Of a DNA stretch of 64,000 nt, positions 8,329-17,009 are shown in pieces. Origin of the DNA: RUG714 sp964623515 (GTDB taxonomy: Bacteria > Bacillota > Clostridia > Oscillospirales > Acutalibacteraceae); assembly GCA_964623515.1 (NCBI GenBank), contig CAZURV010000004.1, positions 1-64,000 of the forward strand, in the 5' to 3' direction. The translations under genes were made by a program, and so were the position numbers. Below the pieces are notes generated by a model. It made no database searches. It had not been told where the DNA came from and worked only from the letters and a program-made list of their open reading frames with translations. The first letter of the stretch is position 1; each line of letters starts with the position of its first letter.

Positions 8329-8928
8329 TTAAGGGGTATCTTCATCGTTATCTGTTTCCGCCGCGGGAACAGCGTCTTTTTTGCTCCGCACTTTTTTAAG
8401 CGCCAACGCCCCGGCGATAATCAGTATAGCGCCTGATGCGTCTAAAACAACGCGCAGAACGAAACCTTCTCTGCCTGCATCAAAATATACTTTGATTAAA
8501 CTTTGCGCGCTGTCATAGCAGTATGTTTTATTGTTGTTTGCAAGATAGGTATATTTCAATTCCGTTTCGTGTATGGCGGTGCGGTCGGTGATTCCCTCTG
8601 CAACATTTTCCTGATGTGCATGTTCTTCATATTCTTCTTGGCTGACCTCTTTTTCATAGAAAAGGCCGTCTGAAGACATATAGACTATATAATAATTTAT
8701 ATCTTTTCCCGTCATTTTCTTGAACATATTATAATGCTGAACTTCGCGTAGCAGAACATGATGATAAGAAAAGGAGGTCAACCCTTTGTCTTTAAAAAGC
8801 ATCGGATACGGCGTACGCAAAAGAACAGATACAATAATGAGAACTGCACCTATAGCCATAAGAACAGAAGAGAGGATTGTTTTTATTTTTTTGCTATCTT
8901 TTTTATCAGGTACATTGACCTTATCCAT
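8329..8928 (-). CDS. Membrane protein with two transmembrane helices, unknown function
   Basis: A 199-residue protein. After a lysine-rich cytoplasmic start, one transmembrane helix lies at about residues 18-38. A roughly 120-residue exported loop follows, with tyrosine- and histidine-rich segments, then a second helix at about 160-178 and a charged cytoplasmic tail. The topology resembles DUF3592-type two-helix proteins, but no motif confirms this. It is the last gene of a three-gene operon. Its binding site GGAGG overlaps the end of the lipoprotein gene, whose stop is three bases away. Function unknown. Confidence 0.8.
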   Translation of the reverse strand: MDKVNVPDKKDSKKIKTILSSVLMAIGAVLIIVSVLLRTPYPMLFKDKGLTSFSYHHVLLREVQHYNMFKKMTGKDINYYIVYMSSDGLFYEKEVSQEEYEEHAHQENVAEGITDRTAIHETELKYTYLANNNKTYCYDSAQSLIKVYFDAGREGFVLRVVLDASGAILIIAGALALKKVRSKKDAVPAAETDNDEDTP

Positions 8929-8930
8929 AA

Positions 8931-9998
8931 TTAACCTCCGATAAATTTTTGCGCGTTAAAATAATAGAGTGAATCAGTCGGATTTTTTCCGCCGTTTTCC
9001 GAATATTTTAAAGCGCCCGATTCGTAAAGAATTATGATTTCATTTTCTCCGTATAAGTCGATTCCTTCGCTCATCGGGATATTGGTAATTTTCTTGTCCG
9101 GATTGCCGAGATAGTATACGGGAACGCTTACGCCTGCAACGCTAAAATCCGCATAGCTTTCTCCGGAAAGGTGTGCTTTATAAAAGGCAAGCGTACTGTT
9201 GTTTTTTCTTCCGTAAGAATGAGAAGCGGCAAAGTAATCACCGAAAAGAGTCAGTCCCTGAATTTCATCTGGTAACGATAAAATCAAATCCGGTATGGCA
9301 AGGTTGTTCGTGCCGATTCGGATGTGTACGTCTTTATTTTTCGTGATTTCACCTATGTGGAAGCCGTAAGCAAGCGCATTGTTTGATCCAAAGCGATGGC
9401 TTTTATCGGTTTTGTAGTCCTTGTTGTAAAATTCTCCCGCCCATAAATAACCGGAAGCATAATTGCAGAAACTTGTATTTATTCCGAGATTATAGAATGT
9501 TTTGAGTTCAAGCGCTTCACCGTCTTTAACCGAATCCAGCTCTGATTTGGAAACGCGGTAAAGCCCTGTTTTGGCACATACCCAAAGGTTTTCACCGTCA
9601 TATGCGAGTCCGCTCACATGTTCATAGCAGAACAATTCGTCTGCTTTGAGCCTGAAAGCTTTTTCCGTTTTCCCGTTTTCTAAATTTATTAGTGAAATTA
9701 TCGACGGATAACCGTTACTGCTGTAATAGGAAACCGCGGCAGTATTTTTATCGTCCAAAATGCATATGCCCTGCGGAACATATCCGGATTCCAGTCCGGG
9801 AATAACGGGCCCTTTTCGCGCAAGAACAAAAAAATCACTGTATTTTTTGTTCTTTTCGACATCTTCAAATCCCATTTCGGACTGTGTGATTAAAAGTTTT
9901 GAATCGGGGATTTTTTGCTCTGTTGTTTTAGGCTTTGAGCAGGCGCAGAATGAAAACAGCATCATGCAAACGAGCAATAAAGAAATATATTTTTTCAT
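8931..9998 (-). CDS. Secreted lipoprotein, beta-propeller-like
   Basis: A 355-residue protein with a lipoprotein signal (hydrophobic residues 5-17, lipobox FCAC with Cys20 as the likely lipidated residue). The mature part has spaced blade-like strands such as GICILDDKNTAAVSYY, GLAYDGENLWVCAKTGLY and ASGYLWAGEFY. These suggest a YVTN/SMP-30-type beta-propeller; this is inferred from pattern and not from a named family match. It overlaps the SDR stop by four bases (ATGA), so the two are translationally coupled. GGAGG lies 12-16 bases upstream of the ATG. Role unknown, possibly binding of a surface ligand. Confidence 0.82.
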   Translation of the reverse strand: MKKYISLLLVCMMLFSFCACSKPKTTEQKIPDSKLLITQSEMGFEDVEKNKKYSDFFVLARKGPVIPGLESGYVPQGICILDDKNTAAVSYYSSNGYPSIISLINLENGKTEKAFRLKADELFCYEHVSGLAYDGENLWVCAKTGLYRVSKSELDSVKDGEALELKTFYNLGINTSFCNYASGYLWAGEFYNKDYKTDKSHRFGSNNALAYGFHIGEITKNKDVHIRIGTNNLAIPDLILSLPDEIQGLTLFGDYFAASHSYGRKNNSTLAFYKAHLSGESYADFSVAGVSVPVYYLGNPDKKITNIPMSEGIDLYGENEIIILYESGALKYSENGGKNPTDSLYYFNAQKFIGG

Positions 9999-10714
9999 CC
10001 GAAAAGAAATCCTCCGTCTGATATTATGGTCTGCCCGGTTATAAAGCCTGCTTTCCCGTCGGCAAGGAAAAGTACGGCGTTTGCGATGTCTTCCGGCGTA
10101 CCGATTCTCCCTGCCGGGGTTGCATCAATCATTTGTTTCATTTCCGCTTCGGAAAAACCCGATGTCATATCGGTGGCTATAATGCCCGGTGCAATACAGT
10201 TTACTCTTATTCCGCTCGGCGCCAGCTCTTTTGCAAGCGCCTCGGAAAAACCTTTTACTGCCGCTTTGGACGCCGAATATACGGCTTCACAGCTTGCGCC
10301 GTTTACACCCCATATAGAGGAAATGTTTATAATTGAGCCGCTATGTTGTTTTATCATATGCGAAACCGCTTCTTTACAGCAAAAAAATACGCTTTTAAAG
10401 TTACAGGCAAAAATTCTGTCCAGCTCAGTTTCGCGCATATCCTGAAAACATCCGCCGGCGCTTATTCCTGCGTTGTTTACCAGAACATCTATGCCGCCGC
10501 AGATTTTTTCAATCTGTGCAAACATATGTTTAACTTCTTGTTCTCGGCTTACGTCCGCGCGGATAATATGTGCGTGCGGATATGTTTTTTTCAACAAATT
10601 TGCGTTTTTTTCACTTGTATTGTAATTTATAATTACAGTATCGCCCGATTCAAGGAACGCTTTGCTTATTGCTTTTCCGATTCCTCTTGCGCCACCGGTT
10701 ACAAGCACATTCAT
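9995..10714 (-). CDS. Short-chain dehydrogenase/reductase, FabG-like
   Basis: A 239-residue classical SDR. It has the nucleotide-binding GGARGIGKA near residue 8, NNAG near 85, a catalytic Ser in NISSIWG (about 136) and the YSASK catalytic Tyr/Lys (about 150). The C terminus carries the FITGQTIISDGG segment typical of FabG-type 3-oxoacyl-ACP reductases. Context with a lipoprotein and a membrane protein does not suggest fatty acid synthesis, so the substrate is uncertain. The ATG at 10714 is chosen over the upstream GTG at 10723 because GGTGAG lies four bases before it. First gene of its operon. Confidence 0.88.
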   Translation of the reverse strand: MNVLVTGGARGIGKAISKAFLESGDTVIINYNTSEKNANLLKKTYPHAHIIRADVSREQEVKHMFAQIEKICGGIDVLVNNAGISAGGCFQDMRETELDRIFACNFKSVFFCCKEAVSHMIKQHSGSIINISSIWGVNGASCEAVYSASKAAVKGFSEALAKELAPSGIRVNCIAPGIIATDMTSGFSEAEMKQMIDATPAGRIGTPEDIANAVLFLADGKAGFITGQTIISDGGFLFG

Positions 10715-11087
10715 TAAACTCACCAGATTATTAACAAAATATTAACATAATTATCACTTAACAATTATATTATAATTATATTATTATATCCGAAAAAAAA
10801 CAATCAAAATTTATCTCAGCGTTTTTGCGTGTATACTTTTATGCAATTTGACAAAAAATTCCTTCGATTTTTGCAGATTTTTGCGATACTACATATTGTG
10901 ATTCAATTATTTTTATGCACAATAGATTGATTGTTTGCATAATTTATACAAAAAAACCATAAAAAATCAGTTGTTTTGCTTGCATTTTGCCAAACAGTGT
11001 GATAAAATTCACATATATCAATGGGGTTTTTTGTATAAAATGCGAATGTGCAATTTGACGAAATCCCATAAGTCAGGGGGAATATGA
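10715..11087. promoter_or_regulatory. Divergent intergenic region with promoter and direct repeats
   Basis: About 370 AT-rich bases between divergent genes. For the plus-strand regulator a promoter is seen: TTGCAT (10980-10985), 17 bases, TAAAAT (11003-11008). GCAATTTGAC occurs twice in the same orientation (10843-10852 and 11050-11059), the second copy just before the ribosome binding site. These are candidate sites for the adjacent PucR-like regulator. No small gene was seen. Confidence 0.5.
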
Positions 11088-12173
11088 GTGTCCAACAGAA
11101 TTTTCCAAGGCATCATTCATCAAATGAAGGAGGCAACCGATAAAACCATAGGCGTTATAGATGAATCCGGCGTTGTTATTTCGTGTAGTGATTTAAGCCG
11201 TATCGGCGAAATTCAGAATCCCGGTTTTGAAAAGATTTTTGAAACGGACGGAGTAACTGTGTTTGAGAGTCGTACATACCGTAATTTCGGAGATATTTCA
11301 AAAACCGAATATGCCGCTTTTGTTGATGGAACGGATGAAGTTGCGGAGAAAACCGTGTGCATTATCGCTATTGCGCTGAGTGACATCAAAATGTTGCATG
11401 ACGAAAAGTACGACCGCGCCAATTTCATTAAAAATGTAATCTTAGATAACATACTTCCCGGAGATATTTATCTTAAAGCAAGAGAGCTTCATTTTAACAA
11501 TGAGGCTTCAAGGGCTGTTCTGCTTATCAGAACTCCGTTAAAAAGCGATATTTCCGTGTATGAATCTATCCAGAATCTGTTCCCGGATAAAAACAAAGAT
11601 TTTGTTGTCAGCATAAATGAAACCGATATTGCCCTTGTTAAGGAAATACAGAACGGAATAGAAAGCAAAGGCCTTGAAACCCTTGCCGCAACAATCAGCG
11701 ATTCCCTGCAGAAAGATTTTGGCATCAATGTTGTTATCGGCATCGGCACAAGTGTTATGGGAATCAAAAATCTTGCGTCATCATTCAGAGAAGCGCAGGT
11801 TTCTCTTGAGGTTATGAAAGTTTTCGATACCGAAAAGAATATCGTAAGCTACGATAATCTCGGTATAGCCAGGCTTATATATCAGTTGCCTACCACATTG
11901 TGCGAAACGTTTCTCAGCGAGGTGCTGAAAAAAGGTTCAATTGACAGCCTTGATCAGGAAACGCTGCTCACAATTCAGAAATTCTTTGAAAACAATCTGA
12001 ATGTTTCGGAAACATCAAGGAAGCTTTTTGTTCATAGGAACACGCTCGTTTACAGAGTAGAAAAAATTAAGAAGCTCACAGGGCTTGACTTACGCAACTT
12101 TGATGACGCCATCGTCTTTAAAGTTGCTCTTATGGTTAAAAAATATTTAGATTCAAACCCCGTTAAATATTAA
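11088..12173 (+). CDS. PucR/CdaR-type helix-turn-helix regulator
   Basis: A 361-residue protein. The first 110 residues look like a sugar-diacid-recognition or PAS-like sensory domain. The middle (about 130-260) resembles a GGDEF-derived CdaR/PucR central domain without a GGDEF motif. Residues about 285-350 contain the PucR C-terminal HTH (FFENNLNVSETSRKLFVHRN, LVYRVEKIKKLTGLDL). Start GTG at 11088 follows AGGGGGA with good spacing; the ATG at 11084 is out of frame. It lies 25 bases upstream of ftsE on the same strand and may be cotranscribed with the division genes, an unusual neighbour for a metabolite-responsive regulator. Confidence 0.85.
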   Translation: MSNRIFQGIIHQMKEATDKTIGVIDESGVVISCSDLSRIGEIQNPGFEKIFETDGVTVFESRTYRNFGDISKTEYAAFVDGTDEVAEKTVCIIAIALSDIKMLHDEKYDRANFIKNVILDNILPGDIYLKARELHFNNEASRAVLLIRTPLKSDISVYESIQNLFPDKNKDFVVSINETDIALVKEIQNGIESKGLETLAATISDSLQKDFGINVVIGIGTSVMGIKNLASSFREAQVSLEVMKVFDTEKNIVSYDNLGIARLIYQLPTTLCETFLSEVLKKGSIDSLDQETLLTIQKFFENNLNVSETSRKLFVHRNTLVYRVEKIKKLTGLDLRNFDDAIVFKVALMVKKYLDSNPVKY

Positions 12174-12198
12174 AACCGATTCCTAAGGAGGAAATGCA

Positions 12199-13218
12199 TT
12201 GATAGAATTTAAAAACGTATCTAAGGTATATGATAACGATACGGAAGCTATAAAAGATTTTTCCCTCAAAATCGAGCAGGGAGAATTTGTGTTTGTTGTA
12301 GGCGCTTCCGGCGCAGGGAAATCAACTTTTTTAAAGCTGATGATGCGCGAGGAAAATGTTACATCGGGAGATATATGGATAAATGACTTTAATCTCCCGA
12401 AAATGAAAAGAAAACAGATCCCAAAATTCAGGCGCAGTATCGGCGTTGTTTTTCAGGATTTCCGTTTGATTCCCAAAATGACTGTTTTTGATAACGTTGC
12501 ATTTGCGATGAGAGTTGTTGGTGCAAGGGAATCGGAAATCAGGAAAAGAGTTCCCCATGCGCTGGAGCTTGTCGCTTTGTCAAATAAAGCGAGAAATTAT
12601 CCTGCGGAGCTTTCAGGCGGACAGCAGCAGCGCGTTGCGCTTGCAAGGGCGCTTGTGAACAAGCCGAAACTTATTATTGCCGATGAGCCGACCGGAAACG
12701 TTGACCCTGAAATGAGCTATGAAATCGTTGATTTGCTTAACAGGATTTCTCAGCAGGGAACAACCGTTATTATGGTTACGCATGCCCATGATTTGGTGGA
12801 TAAATTCAATCAGAGAAAAGTTGTTATAGAAAACGGTAAAATCGTTAAAGATACAAAAACAGGGTTTGACGCAACAAATCACGGAGAGAATTTTGCAGGT
12901 TCGGGCATTAACGCCGCTGCATTCCTTTCGGATCCGAAGCCGGAGCCGGAATCGGTTGACGAAAAAACGGAACAAGCGCAGTCCGGCAGCGAGGCGGAGC
13001 AGGACACTGTATATGAGAGCCTTGAACACCCAAACGCGGAAATCATTGATTCAATTCACGAAAAGCTTGATGATGATTCGAGAGTGCAGAATATCGTTGA
13101 CGATGTCCTCGGTTCAAAATCCACGCTTGATACTTTTGTAAATAAAGACAGAACGGATATAGATTATTCTGTTTTTCTTGAAAATATGGAAAATAAAGAT
13201 GAGGAGGGCGAAGAATAA
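12199..13218 (+). CDS. ftsE: Cell division ATP-binding protein FtsE with a long C-terminal tail
   Basis: A 339-residue ABC ATPase. With FtsX it transmits cytoplasmic ATP binding to periplasmic/cell-wall hydrolases at the division site. It has Walker A GASGAGKST (about 35-43), signature LSGGQQQRVALARAL (about 138), Walker B LIIADEPTG (about 157) and H-loop THAHD. The usual FtsE is about 230 residues; this one adds about 110 residues of acidic, low-complexity sequence ending in clusters of Asp/Glu. The start is TTG at 12199, seven bases after AAGGAGG. The stop overlaps the ftsX start by one base (TAATG). Confidence 0.94.
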   Translation: MIEFKNVSKVYDNDTEAIKDFSLKIEQGEFVFVVGASGAGKSTFLKLMMREENVTSGDIWINDFNLPKMKRKQIPKFRRSIGVVFQDFRLIPKMTVFDNVAFAMRVVGARESEIRKRVPHALELVALSNKARNYPAELSGGQQQRVALARALVNKPKLIIADEPTGNVDPEMSYEIVDLLNRISQQGTTVIMVTHAHDLVDKFNQRKVVIENGKIVKDTKTGFDATNHGENFAGSGINAAAFLSDPKPEPESVDEKTEQAQSGSEAEQDTVYESLEHPNAEIIDSIHEKLDDDSRVQNIVDDVLGSKSTLDTFVNKDRTDIDYSVFLENMENKDEEGEE

Positions 13219-14138
13219 TGAAAGCCGGTTACCTCATCAAAGAGGGATTCAAGAACGTATTTGTAAACCGCCTGATGACAATTGCGTCTATGGGCGTGCT
13301 GATATGCTGTATGCTTCTTATGGGTGCAAGCGTACTCGTCGGTGAAAATGTTGCTTCGATGCTGAACGAGATTGAAGAACAAAACGTTATTATGGTTTTT
13401 TTGGAGGACGAGGCATCCGAAGAAACCGTTAAAGCAGTAACTGAAAAAATCAAAGCGATTTCAAATGTTAAGGAAGTCGAGTTTATTTCCAAAGAAACCG
13501 CATGGAAGAACCAGCTCAGTGAAATGGATGACGCACAGAAAGAATTTTTTGAAAATTATGCAGATGAAAGTCCACTTCCCGATACGCTGAAAGTCACGGT
13601 AAGCGATATGTCGGTGTTTGACGCAACTGTTAAATCCATTAAATCCGTCGGTCACATCCAGAATGTGCGCGAGAACTCACAGCTCGCCCAAAAGCTTGCC
13701 AAAATCAGGCAGGCGGTAACGGTTGTATGCATAGTTGTTGTTGCGGCGCTGTGCGCGGTATCGCTGTTTATCATTTCAAATACCGTGCGTATATCTATGT
13801 TTTCAAGGAAGCTGGAAATCAGCATTATGAAAAGCGTGGGCGCAACGGATGGCTTTGTTCGAACGCCGTTCATCGTAGAGGGCGCAGTTATAGGAATTAT
13901 ATCCGCTTTTATATCTGAATTGATTGTGTGGGGAGTTTATACGCTTGCGGTCAAAGAACTGGACTCCATGCTTTCCATCTTTTCAAACGGATTTATTGAT
14001 TTCTGGCAAAGCAATATTTGGTGGATTCTGCTTATTGCGTTTATTGCACTCGGCCTTATCACCGGTATGCTCGGAAGCGTGGTTTCCATGAACAAGTATT
14101 TAAGACATGAAGGAAGCGAACTGAATGGCATTGTGTAA
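13218..14138 (+). CDS. ftsX: Cell division permease-like protein FtsX
   Basis: A 306-residue four-helix membrane protein. Helix 1 lies at about 20-42, a large extracellular loop at about 45-170, and helices 2-4 in the C-terminal 130 residues, with the family segment RKLEISIMKSVGAT after helix 2. The extracellular loop is where FtsX binds coiled-coil hydrolases, and such hydrolases are encoded next. GAGGAGGG lies just upstream of the ATG inside the end of ftsE, and its own end overlaps the next gene by 14 bases. Together the three genes form one translation-coupled unit. Confidence 0.94.
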   Translation: MKAGYLIKEGFKNVFVNRLMTIASMGVLICCMLLMGASVLVGENVASMLNEIEEQNVIMVFLEDEASEETVKAVTEKIKAISNVKEVEFISKETAWKNQLSEMDDAQKEFFENYADESPLPDTLKVTVSDMSVFDATVKSIKSVGHIQNVRENSQLAQKLAKIRQAVTVVCIVVVAALCAVSLFIISNTVRISMFSRKLEISIMKSVGATDGFVRTPFIVEGAVIGIISAFISELIVWGVYTLAVKELDSMLSIFSNGFIDFWQSNIWWILLIAFIALGLITGMLGSVVSMNKYLRHEGSELNGIV

Positions 14139-15270
14139 AAGAATAAAAAAAATATGCAACGTTATTTTTGCTTTCGCTTTGGTGATATGTATAGGCGCGG
14201 GAGGACCGTTGAATCTTGCGGCCGACGCGGCAAAATCCGCGCAGGATTATCAGGAAGAGTATGATTCCGCCAAGGCTGAATATGATAAGCTTGTAAATAA
14301 AAAAGCTTCAGCGGAAGAAAGGCTGAAGGCCGCGCAAAAAGCTTATTATTTGCTTGTTGATCAGGTGAATGATATGAACAGCCAGATCAATGAGGTCCAG
14401 AAAGAAATAGATACACTTGAAAACGAGATTATAAAACTAGAAAAGAATATTGACGAAGAACAGGCTTTAATGGATCTTCGGTATTCCGAGTTTTGCGAGA
14501 GGCTGAAAGCGCTTTATATAGCGGGCAGTATGAATGCTTTTCAAGTGCTTATGGAGTGCGAAGATTTTTCGGATTATTTGGTAAGACTCGAAATGATAAA
14601 TAAGGTATCTGCAAAAGATGCCGCGGTCATTGAAAATCTTGTTAATATACTCGATAAGCTGAATAAAATGCAGGAAAAGCTGGATTCGGACCGCGGAGCG
14701 TTGAACGAGAAGAAACAGGCGCTGATAAGCAAACGGTCCAGTCTCCAGTCTAAAGAAGCCGAAGCAAAAACATCACTTTCGCAGTGTGAATCGCTCATTG
14801 CAGAAATCAAATCTGCGCAGGCAGACGCAAAGGAAGAAATGCAAAAGGCGCTCAGTGAGATAAACAAGCTTTCCGCGTCTGGCGGAATCGTCGGAACAGG
14901 GCAGTTTTGCTATCCCGTTCCGTCCTGCACAACCGTTTCGTGCGGATATTACGGATATTCCAATCATAACGGTGTGGATTTTTCAAACGGAGGAATTTAC
15001 GGCGCATCGGTTGTAGCGGCTGATGACGGTCAGGTAGTAGGCGCCGATTATTGGACGTACAGTTATGGTTATCATATAACGATTGATCATAGCAACGGGA
15101 TGAAAACAATTTACTGCCATTTGAGTGCTATCGGCGTTTCGGTAGGACAAAATGTTAAGAAAGGGCAGGAAATCGGCAGAGTCGGTTCAACGGGAAATTC
15201 TACCGGACCGCATCTGCATTTCGGGGTTATTGTAAACGGCGGCTTTGTGAATCCGTTCAATTATCTGTAA
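14125..15270 (+). CDS. EnvC/PcsB-like coiled-coil M23 peptidase, paralogue 1
   Basis: A 381-residue exported protein. A signal or anchor segment lies at about residues 10-33. A long coiled coil follows (about 38-250), split by a non-coiled ERLKALYIAGSMNAFQVL linker. The C-terminal LytM/M23 domain (about 262-380) keeps the zinc ligands and catalytic His: NHNGVDFS (H...D), the CHLS motif and PHLHFG. Layout matches FtsX-activated murein hydrolases such as PcsB and CwlO-type proteins, which cut cell-wall crosslinks during division. It overlaps ftsX, so it is the best candidate for the FtsX partner. AAGGAAG lies nine bases before the ATG. Confidence 0.92.
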   Translation: MALCKRIKKICNVIFAFALVICIGAGGPLNLAADAAKSAQDYQEEYDSAKAEYDKLVNKKASAEERLKAAQKAYYLLVDQVNDMNSQINEVQKEIDTLENEIIKLEKNIDEEQALMDLRYSEFCERLKALYIAGSMNAFQVLMECEDFSDYLVRLEMINKVSAKDAAVIENLVNILDKLNKMQEKLDSDRGALNEKKQALISKRSSLQSKEAEAKTSLSQCESLIAEIKSAQADAKEEMQKALSEINKLSASGGIVGTGQFCYPVPSCTTVSCGYYGYSNHNGVDFSNGGIYGASVVAADDGQVVGADYWTYSYGYHITIDHSNGMKTIYCHLSAIGVSVGQNVKKGQEIGRVGSTGNSTGPHLHFGVIVNGGFVNPFNYL

Positions 15271-15283
15271 GGATGTAACCGTT

Positions 15284-15368
15284 CGTCTTATAAGCGGGTA
15301 TTTCCGTTTGATTAAACAGGGGTTAATCCTAAAAAAGGAAAAAAGCCTAATAAGAACGACTTTTTGCA
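15284..15368 (+). terminator. Imperfect long hairpin after M23 paralogue 1
   Basis: CGTTCGTCTTATAAGC (from 15281) can pair imperfectly with GCCTAATAAGAACG (from about 15345), followed by ACTTTTTGC. It is a plausible but imperfect terminator between the first and second hydrolase genes. Confidence 0.4.
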
Positions 15369-15518
15369 ATATACTTCGTAACGTTCATTAAGCGTTAGCT
15401 TGACTGCGCTTTCTGCCTTATCTTTTATCAACAATTCTTTCCTTTCAGGGATAGGGCAGTTTTGTTTTTCAAGCCTTTTTATCCTTATCGGCTTAAATCT
15501 GTTGTTATTGGTGAAAAT

Positions 15519-16736
15519 ATGGGAAATGTAAAATTTGCAAAGAGAATATTTTTTGCTGTATTTACGGCAATACTATCGTTTTGTGTATGTATGAGCACAA
15601 CCGTAGGCGTTTACGCTTCAAGCGTATCTGATTTGGAGCAGAAGATTTCCGAAGCGCAAAAAAAGGCGGCAACGCTGGAAGGCAAGGCGGCAGACGCAAA
15701 AGAAACGTATCAGGCAAAGCTGGATGTTTATTATGCGGCATCGGAGGCTGTGAATGAAATTGATTCAGAGATAATTTCGTTACAGAATAAAATTGAAAAA
15801 ACAACGGCAGAGATAAAAAGTCTGGATATAAAAATTGAAAAACAACAGAAACTGATTGATAAAAAATACGCTGATTTTAAGGAAAGACTGAAAGCGCTTT
15901 ATATTGCAGGAAGCCTTACATCCGTACAGGTGTTGTTTTCATCCGGAGACTTTTCGGAATATTTGACGCGGCTGGAAATGATTCGGCGTGTTTCGCAGAA
16001 AGATAATGACGCAATAGATGAAATGACAAAGCTTGCCGAAGAGCTTGTTAAAGCCCAAGAGGAGCTTGATCAGGACAAGATAAAGCTGGAGAGTGAGGAG
16101 AAATCGCTCAAACAGAACCGCGTTTCCTTGGAAGAAAAGAAAACGCTTGCGGAAACTTCCAAAAACGAAAGCCTTGTTATTTTAAAACAGATAAAGGCAC
16201 AGGAACAGCAAAACAATTCTCAGCTTCAGGAGTATAAAGAAGATTTGCAGGATGTTCTTGCTGAGATTGCAAGGCGTGAAGCTGCGGCGGCTGCGGCGGC
16301 AAATAGCGGAAATGAAAGTAGTGGGAATACCTCCTCAGCGACCCCTATCGTTAACGGAACCGGGCAGTTCTGTTATCCCGTTCCGGGACATACGACAATT
16401 TACTGCGGGTTTTACGGATATTCCAATCATAACGGTGTTGATTTTTCAGATGGCGGAATTTATGGTGCCGGCGTTGTTGCGGCGGATTCGGGAACTGTGG
16501 TGCGTGTCAGATATCTGACTTACAGTTACGGTTATCATATATACATATATCACGGGAACGGTCTTACCACGCAGTACTGCCATTTGAGCGCAATCTATGT
16601 AAGCGAAGGGCAGGCCGTTACAAAAGGGCAGTCCATTGGCGCGGTAGGCTCAACCGGGAATTCAACCGGACCGCATCTTCATTTCGGAATATTTGACAGA
16701 AACGGTAATTTCCTTAATCCTGAGAATTACTTATAA
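15519..16736 (+). CDS. EnvC/PcsB-like coiled-coil M23 peptidase, paralogue 2
   Basis: A 405-residue exported protein with the same plan as its neighbours. A signal peptide lies at about residues 8-33 (ending near VGVYAS). The coiled coil (about 35-260) contains the same ERLKALYIAGSLTSVQVL break. An alanine/serine-rich linker (AAAAAANSGNESS, about 268-285) precedes the M23 domain, which keeps NHNGVDFS, CHLS and PHLHFG. The ATG at 15519 is preferred; the frame is open upstream to 15462, but those residues do not look like part of a signal peptide. Only GGTGA precedes the ATG, so translation may be weaker than for paralogue 1. Predicted active murein hydrolase. Confidence 0.88.
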   Translation: MGNVKFAKRIFFAVFTAILSFCVCMSTTVGVYASSVSDLEQKISEAQKKAATLEGKAADAKETYQAKLDVYYAASEAVNEIDSEIISLQNKIEKTTAEIKSLDIKIEKQQKLIDKKYADFKERLKALYIAGSLTSVQVLFSSGDFSEYLTRLEMIRRVSQKDNDAIDEMTKLAEELVKAQEELDQDKIKLESEEKSLKQNRVSLEEKKTLAETSKNESLVILKQIKAQEQQNNSQLQEYKEDLQDVLAEIARREAAAAAAANSGNESSGNTSSATPIVNGTGQFCYPVPGHTTIYCGFYGYSNHNGVDFSDGGIYGAGVVAADSGTVVRVRYLTYSYGYHIYIYHGNGLTTQYCHLSAIYVSEGQAVTKGQSIGAVGSTGNSTGPHLHFGIFDRNGNFLNPENYL

Positions 16737-17009
16737 CTTATTCGCCGATGTCCCCGCCTCTTAGGCGGCAGGGTCCGTTTCAGAATTTCAGCGGGAGTGA
16801 CAATCTCCCACTGAGCCCCTGAGGAACGAACGCTCCCTGCGCAGGTTGCAATCGTTCGCAAGCCCTGTTTCAAGCGGGCTTGACGGAGCATTGCTCCGAT
16901 TTAAATTTTTTAAAAATTTATTTTTCTTTACCTAACCGGGCATGGCATCGATTATTCGGCTAATCTGCTTAGGAGGTTTTTTTCTGAGTATTTTATTTTT
17001 GGTGATTAT
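16737..17009 (+). other. Intergenic region with several small stable hairpins and a terminator
   Basis: Four short GC-rich inverted repeats follow one another: GCCTCTTAGGC, GGGAG/CTCCC (about 16793-16809), AGCCC/GGGCT (16861-16880), and CGGAGC/GCTCCG (16884-16898). The last is followed by ATTTAAATTTTTT and could act as a terminator. An AGGAGG at about 16971 has no usable start codon in a long frame after it. The purpose of the hairpin cluster is unknown. Confidence 0.5.
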
